This document shows positions 59,905-64,000 of a stretch of 64,000 nucleotides of DNA, one piece after another. Numbering within the stretch: the stretch's first letter is position 1; the number at the start of each line of letters is the position of its first letter. Origin of the DNA: Chloroflexota bacterium (GTDB lineage Bacteria > Chloroflexota > Anaerolineae > Aggregatilineales > J027). Both the position numbers and the translations under genes were made by a program. The stretch is taken from positions 62,001 to 126,000 of the forward strand of contig QMIT01000005.1 of the NCBI GenBank assembly GCA_024434115.1. Reading direction: 5' to 3'. Below the pieces are notes generated by a model, which did not search any database, was not told where the DNA came from, and saw only the letters and a program-made list of their open reading frames with translations.

Positions 59905-59949
59905 TTTAGGGAAACTAAACGTCCTTCAAACAGCCTTATTTTCCCTAAA
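59905..59949. other. inverted pair of TTTAGGGAAA
   Basis: TTTAGGGAAA (59905-59914) and TTTCCCTAAA (59940-59949) with 25 bases between. The same 10-mer forms a contiguous palindrome at 52405-52425 inside the subtilase gene. Confidence 0.5.
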
Positions 59950-60038
59950 CACGCCGTTCCCATAAAATTCCCACTAGCGCATTGGGCCTTCGTCCGGTAA
60001 AACTATATAAGTTGCGTATAAGCAGCAGCACTAACCTG

Positions 60039-60138
60039 CTGTGAAGGCTATTGCTTTGCCTTTTTACCTGCCTTCACAGATGAGTCATAGCGATCTTTGA
60101 CTCAGGTAATTGACAAGTTAGGTAGAAGTTTGTATACT
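60039..60138 (+). promoter_or_regulatory. promoter with upstream operators before XRE gene
   Basis: Consensus promoter TTGACA (60110-60115), 17-bp spacer, TATACT (60133-60138). Upstream lie two perfect inverted repeats: CTGTGAAGGC / GCCTTCACAG (60039-60079) and TGAGTCA / TGACTCA (60081-60104). These are probably self-control sites of the XRE protein or sites for a partition protein. Confidence 0.68.
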
Positions 60139-60166
60139 GAAGCATGTCACGAGGAGATAGGTTTCG

Positions 60167-60460
60167 ATGATCCTTAAAAATCGTCTGGCGGAACTGATGG
60201 CTGAATACGGTCGTAAAACAGGGAACCGCCTGACTCAGGACGATTTGTCGCAAGAAACCAAAGTCGCCCAAAGCACCATATCCGCATACGTGACAAATAA
60301 AGTGCGGCGGTATGATGCACGCATAGTCGAAACCTTTCTAGAGTTTTTTGGGTGCAGTGTGACCGAATTCTTTGTGCTGGATGAAGGCATTGCCGAAGAC
60401 CGGCTGGACGAGGAAAACGGGCACAGGCCCCAAAGAGTATCTCAAGGTCAGAACGCCTGA
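60167..60460 (+). CDS. XRE-family helix-turn-helix regulator
   Basis: A 97-aa DNA-binding protein with AGGAGATAG before the ATG. The Cro/CI-type five-helix domain covers residues 3-70: LKNRLAELMAEYGRKTGNRL, TQDDLSQETKVAQSTISAYV and IVETFLEFFGCSVTEFFVLD. Its tail is charged (EDRLDEENGHRPQRV). It precedes a replication-like gene and ParAB, as copy-control regulators of plasmids and integrative elements do. A promoter with two inverted repeats lies upstream. Confidence 0.82.
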   Translation: MILKNRLAELMAEYGRKTGNRLTQDDLSQETKVAQSTISAYVTNKVRRYDARIVETFLEFFGCSVTEFFVLDEGIAEDRLDEENGHRPQRVSQGQNA

Positions 60461-60782
60461 GCCACCTTGGGGGCCTGCGGTTTGCGCTACTCAGGTTGAT
60501 TTTGAGGAGCCTGTAGCGCCGCACCGTTACGTGCGTCGTGGTGAAAGTGCAGGGGATCACCAAAAACGCTATAAACGATTGTATCACACATGAGAAAATA
60601 GACAAGTCTCCCAAACAATCGTCATTTTCTCCCCTGTTTCGAGCGATACCCCCTACCCCAAAGCAGGGTGGAGTATCCTGAAGTGGGACTTCATTTACTT
60701 CGTTTTGAATGCGTATGACAAGGAAATGTGATTGAAAGTAGCTAACTTGCCAAGCAGAGTATATTCGGAGTATAATCTAAAA

Positions 60783-60926
60783 GTCTCTAATTAGGACAGA
60801 TGTTCTAATTTTAGAGACAGGAAAAACCCCGTGTTGGATGGGGTGGGGTGAAGTCCTGTTTTTGTTTGAGCTAAAAGTCTAGTTTTAAGCCTAGACAGGT
60901 TGGGTATATGATGGCTTGTCATATAC
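60783..60926. other. cluster of three palindromes in the XRE-Rep gap
   Basis: The 651-bp gap 60461-61111 has no convincing gene. It contains GTCTCT / AGAGAC (60783-60818, longer with gaps), GTCTAG / CTAGAC (60877-60896) and the perfect GTATATGA / TCATATAC (60904-60926) in an AT-rich stretch. An origin or partition site is possible. Confidence 0.5.
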
Positions 60927-61111
60927 TCATACTAAGATTATCGCTCTATTGAGCCAAAAAGTCAAGGGTTTTTAACGCAAATTTAAGCTAAATCCCAAAA
61001 CTGGCTATTTTGACTGTAAGTGGAGAGACTTAGCAACATCTGTTTAGGCTCACTGTCAAGTTCAATTAGTCATTCACAAGTAAAGCGAGTTTTGATTGCA
61101 AGGATGATCCC

Positions 61112-62371
61112 ATGAACAAGCCAGTTTCTCTTGACAATGAACCCAACAAACCCGACATTCCGGTGGTCTTTTCCAAAGCCCTCGCCAATGTTTTTGGCCC
61201 GGAAGCCGCGCTGGTCTTACAACAAACGCATTACATGACCGGGGTGTTTGCCAGCAAAGAAGACAACCGTATCAATGGTCATTTTTGGTATCGCCATGCC
61301 TATGCTGATTGGCACGCCGACTATCCCTTTTGGAGCGCCGCCACGTTTAAGCTGGCGATCTCCAAACTTGAAAAGGCCGGGATTTTGGTCGGGGCACAGC
61401 TTTCAAACAATAAGTTCGACAAAGGCAAGTGGTATCGCATTGATTATGCCCGCCTGAATGAATTTATCCCTTCGGCGGAGAGCAAATTGTTTTTCGATGG
61501 GAATCTACCCACCAACCGATTGGATGAAAATCGCCAATCGAGTGATCCAAAATCCCCCCATCGAGTGGAGACCCCTCCCCCATCGTCGGCGAATTTTGAC
61601 CCATCGGCTGGTACGAAATTACCTGTCGAGCGGTTAGCAGTGACCCGATCTAAGAATAAGAATTCACAGATTGAAAATCACTTACCAGACTCACCGAATG
61701 AGACTCATCCAATAAACTCTCAAAAAGTGGATGGAACTTCATCACCCACCCCCCACCCTGCTGAAATTTCGTCGGTGGAAACCGAAACCACTTCGAGCCG
61801 CAGTGAGGGGCATTCTGAAATTCCATCTTCTTCTGAAATTTCACATGACGAAGCCAAAGAAATGGCCCGCGAGATTTACAATCATGGCCCACTGCGTGGA
61901 TTGGTGAATTTCTGTTTGATGCCAGAGCTATCCGGGGTCAAGCCGGGGCCGCGTGAATGGAAACGGCTGCGCAAAGTTTTGAACGAGATCGAAGCCATGA
62001 CCCCCACCGACGTGCCGATTAGCAGCGAATTGTTCGAGGTGGATTTCCGGCTGTGGTGGTTTATGTATGGCCCGGGGCAAGATGGGGAACCGATTCGTGT
62101 CGCCGAATATCTACCGACGGTGTGGCCGCGCTTCTTGGCCCATCACCGCCAAAACCGTAACTGGGTCATGGAATTTGGGGTGCGCCATGCGGGATGGCTG
62201 GCATTCTGCAAACAGGACCCGCAAGGTTTTGCTGAACTATACGCCGCCAAAAATCGGGATAAGCGAAACCGTCCGTCTTTTGGGCCGTCTCACCTTGTCG
62301 AATTGAGCCAAGCCAATCAAGTGGATGAAGAGGCGATTTTGGAGGCAATGATCTGTGAGGCGAGTGTTTGA
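61112..62371 (+). CDS. replication-initiator-like winged-helix protein
   Basis: A 419-aa protein with a weak AGGATG site. Residues 15-120 read as the winged helix found in plasmid and phage replisome organisers: ALVLQQTHYMTGVF, NGHFWYRHAYADWHADYPFW, SAATFKLAISKLEKAGILVG and KGKWYRIDYARLNEF. A long Ser/Thr/Pro-rich linker (about 125-250) leads to a second helical domain: AKEMAREIYNHGPLRGLVNF, WKRLRKVLNEIEAM and FRLWWFMYGPGQDG. With an XRE gene before it and ParAB after it, a role in replication of a plasmid or integrated element is likely. No helicase or primase motif is present. Confidence 0.68.
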   Translation: MNKPVSLDNEPNKPDIPVVFSKALANVFGPEAALVLQQTHYMTGVFASKEDNRINGHFWYRHAYADWHADYPFWSAATFKLAISKLEKAGILVGAQLSNNKFDKGKWYRIDYARLNEFIPSAESKLFFDGNLPTNRLDENRQSSDPKSPHRVETPPPSSANFDPSAGTKLPVERLAVTRSKNKNSQIENHLPDSPNETHPINSQKVDGTSSPTPHPAEISSVETETTSSRSEGHSEIPSSSEISHDEAKEMAREIYNHGPLRGLVNFCLMPELSGVKPGPREWKRLRKVLNEIEAMTPTDVPISSELFEVDFRLWWFMYGPGQDGEPIRVAEYLPTVWPRFLAHHRQNRNWVMEFGVRHAGWLAFCKQDPQGFAELYAAKNRDKRNRPSFGPSHLVELSQANQVDEEAILEAMICEASV

Positions 62372-62375
62372 TGGC

Positions 62376-62504
62376 GAACTATCCCCACCCCAAACCCTTC
62401 CCCATTGCATGGAGAGGGGCTTCAAGAGGGCATTTTACTCCCCCTCGCTACGCAGTGGCTGAGGGGGTCGGGGGGTGAGGATATGTTACCGAGATTAAAA
62501 GTCA
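62376..62504 (-). repeat. MITE family 1 (copy 6 of 6), inverted
   Basis: CCCCACCCCAAACCCTTCCCC, then two hairpins, then GGGGGTGAGGATATGTTACC with a degenerate end GAGATTAAAAGTC. It begins 5 bases past the stop of the Rep-like gene. Confidence 0.72.
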
Positions 62505-62652
62505 AAAAAGCATAAACCGTCTTGTTCCGAAAGAATTTTGCGACTTGGGGAAGCGATTTAGAACCGAACTATAACAATCGCTACCGACAGACAAAGTTTT
62601 GCGATGTATACTACGAGTAACCGAAAAATATTCGTGCGGACATCCAGTGCGA

Positions 62653-62687
62653 CCAATGACCTTCGACGCTGTGGTGCGGGTCATTGG
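62653..62687. promoter_or_regulatory. inverted repeat upstream of parA
   Basis: Perfect 9-bp arms CCAATGACC (62653-62661) / GGTCATTGG (62679-62687), 29 bases before the parA start. Flanking CATCCA and TGGATG add further symmetry. It is a candidate operator or centromere-like site. Confidence 0.6.
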
Positions 62688-62716
62688 ATGTGAAATGACG
62701 TGAGGAGATAATTTTT

Positions 62717-63538
62717 ATGGGTACGACAATTGCGCTTATGAACCAAAAGGGTGGCGTTGGCAAAACCACCATGACCATCCACCTCGGGGTTGGATTAGCG
62801 GCGATGGGCTATCAAGTTGCGATGGTAGATATGGACCCGCAAGGCCATATTGCCATGTCATTCGCGCTGGTGGATGAGATGGGCCGACCACGCGAGGGCA
62901 TTTTTGAACTGCTGGTCAATGGTGAACCCCTGAACTCGGTGTTGATGATGGCCCCCGCCGATGAGTATGAATCCATTCAGCGGCAACCCGGTGGGCAGCT
63001 TTACATTTTGCCGGGTGGACAAAAGACCCAGTTGGCCGCGATCAATATTCAACTTGATGGGGCGGATTTTGGGGCAGTCGAACGTTCACTGAAACCCCTG
63101 CAAGACATGACCGATTTTGTGTTGATTGATACCGCGCCGACGGCCTCCCTTTTTACCCCGGCGATTTTGGCGGCAGCCGATTTTGTGCTTTGCCCTACCG
63201 AGATGTCGCGGCTGAGTCTGGATGGGTTGGAAAAGATTACCCAGATGATGACCAATTTGGCCGGGCTGCATGACGCCGAAATTTTGGGCATCATTCCGAT
63301 GATGACCCGCGCCAACACCCGCGAACATAAAGATCGCTTGGACGAACTCCAAGAACTCTACCCCGGCAGGGTTTGGTATAAAGAAGAAATCGCGTTAAGC
63401 ACCGTTTGGAAGGAAGCCTCCGATGCGGCGCGGACGGTGTTCACCTATGCCCCCCGTCATTCCGCTGTGGACACTGCGTGGAAATTGATAGACCGATTTT
63501 TGAAGGCCGTTGAAGGAGTACCCTATGGACAGGTCTAA
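62717..63538 (+). CDS. parA: ParA family partition ATPase
   Basis: A 273-aa Walker-type ATPase with AGGAG before the ATG. The deviant Walker A is QKGGVGKTTMTIHLG, with the signature Lys early in the loop. Walker A' is VDMDPQGHIAMSF, and Walker B is FVLIDTAPTASLF. ParA dimers bind non-specific DNA and pull ParB-bound replicons apart. It lacks the N-terminal HTH of P1-type ParA, so it is of the chromosomal/short type. Its 3' end overlaps the ParB start by 14 bases. Position after XRE and Rep-like genes indicates a plasmid or integrated element's module. Confidence 0.92.
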   Translation: MGTTIALMNQKGGVGKTTMTIHLGVGLAAMGYQVAMVDMDPQGHIAMSFALVDEMGRPREGIFELLVNGEPLNSVLMMAPADEYESIQRQPGGQLYILPGGQKTQLAAINIQLDGADFGAVERSLKPLQDMTDFVLIDTAPTASLFTPAILAAADFVLCPTEMSRLSLDGLEKITQMMTNLAGLHDAEILGIIPMMTRANTREHKDRLDELQELYPGRVWYKEEIALSTVWKEASDAARTVFTYAPRHSAVDTAWKLIDRFLKAVEGVPYGQV

Positions 63539-64000
63539 GCCGAACAGCCGGCGACCTCCACGCGCTGCTGGTTCGCTATCGCCTTTGGAGGCATTGGAAT
63601 TGGGGACACGCCATCCCGGTGAAGGCCGTCCGGTAGATTTAGATCTGTCGCAAATCGTGATTGACGAACAGATTCAGGTACGGGTGGATGGGCTTGATGA
63701 AGAACGGGTGGATCAGTACACCATCGTGATTGAAAACGGTGGAGATATGGAACCGATTATTGTGTTCCAAGACGCGAACGGCAACCACCTACTCGCGGAT
63801 GGGTTTCATCGCGTCGAAGCGTATCGTCGTGCCGGACGGAATAACATTAGAGCCTATGTTTCAAAGGGGGGCTATGAGGCCGCCTACGAATATGCTGAGA
63901 ACGCCAACCTTGAACACGGCCTAGCCTATTCCAACGAGGACAAGAAGAATATTCTGCGCCGTCGTATCAATCAGGGTCGGACGTGGTTCGAGTGGAGTGG
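63525..64000 (+). CDS. parB: ParB-like partition protein, cut by window end
   Basis: It starts MDRSKPNSRRPPRAAGSLSP, with AAGGAG before the ATG, inside the parA end. About 158 residues are visible, then the sequence stops. The ParB/sulfiredoxin fold shows LDLSQIVIDEQIQVRVDGLD, GDMEPIIVFQDANG and the signature box LADGFHRVEAYRRAG (usually GHRRxxA). The helix after it reads YEYAENANLEHGLAYSNEDK. The HTH domain would follow outside. It should bind a parS-like site and use CTP or ATP. It differs from chromosomal ParB in the box wording, closer to element-borne members. Confidence 0.85.
   Translation, partial: MDRSKPNSRRPPRAAGSLSPLEALELGTRHPGEGRPVDLDLSQIVIDEQIQVRVDGLDEERVDQYTIVIENGGDMEPIIVFQDANGNHLLADGFHRVEAYRRAGRNNIRAYVSKGGYEAAYEYAENANLEHGLAYSNEDKKNILRRRINQGRTWFEWS

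Noticed and set aside
60372..60593. 73-residue reading frame after the XRE gene
   Set aside because: It overlaps the XRE gene in another frame, has no ribosome site, and its translation is Arg/Lys/Pro-rich without a motif.
1..64000. tRNA, rRNA and CRISPR arrays
   Set aside because: No cloverleaf with a TTC-loop motif, no rRNA segment and no regularly spaced identical repeats were found on reading either strand.

Overview
The window is bacterial, of moderate GC content, and densely coded on both strands. The best taxonomic guess is a member of the Chloroflexota (Anaerolineae-like). This rests on overall character, not on a marker gene: secreted bacterial-SH3 proteins, lipoproteins without outer-membrane machinery, an LPxTG-type surface subtilase, two ECF sigma/anti-sigma pairs, a LysM lipoprotein, a class III cyclase and many GC-rich intergenic hairpin repeats. 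No rRNA, tRNA or CRISPR array was seen. Layout, 0-27.6 kb: a small unknown gene, a tyrosine recombinase, a TetR/SDR divergent pair with three operators, and a MarR-controlled ABC exporter (3.3-5.6 kb). Then come a LysM lipoprotein, a PIN toxin-antitoxin pair, a DMT exporter, an SH3 protein, two esterases, a DUF1003 membrane protein behind a structured leader RNA, and a decayed FAD-oxidase fragment. A large Cache/HAMP/PAS/GAF histidine kinase follows with a tandem-domain partner, a second PIN toxin-antitoxin pair, a patatin/SDR overlap, a GDP-mannose dehydratase, and a MerR/thioredoxin redox switch. Layout, 27.6-30.4 kb: an AT-rich island of three unrelated genes (beta-propeller, unknown, SUKH-like). 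Each gene is preceded by a copy of the same hairpin-containing repeat of about 110 bp. Two of the genes lie between 46-bp direct repeats copied from the 3' end of the neighbouring HEAT-repeat gene. Layout, 30.4-59.7 kb: a HEAT-repeat protein and a short Hsp70, divergent from a PadR regulator with three operators; a ClC channel; DinB; a WYL regulator; an MFS carrier; a TPR protein; sigma/anti-sigma pair 1; a GlsB-like protein; a second SH3 protein; a SRPBCC-cyclase; a propeller lipoprotein; a 1295-residue subtilase; a sugar kinase; DUF4260; and sigma/anti-sigma pair 2, whose anti-sigma carries an extracellular FAS1/esterase module. Right end (60-64 kb): an XRE regulator, a replication-initiator-like winged-helix protein, ParA and a ParB cut by the window edge, with several palindromes between them. 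This looks like the maintenance module of a plasmid or integrated element. Three families of small dispersed repeats punctuate the intergenic spaces: a MITE-like element of about 155 bp in six copies, a hairpin of about 31 bp in six copies, and a double hairpin of about 55 bp in two copies. One MITE has inserted into one copy of the short hairpin.
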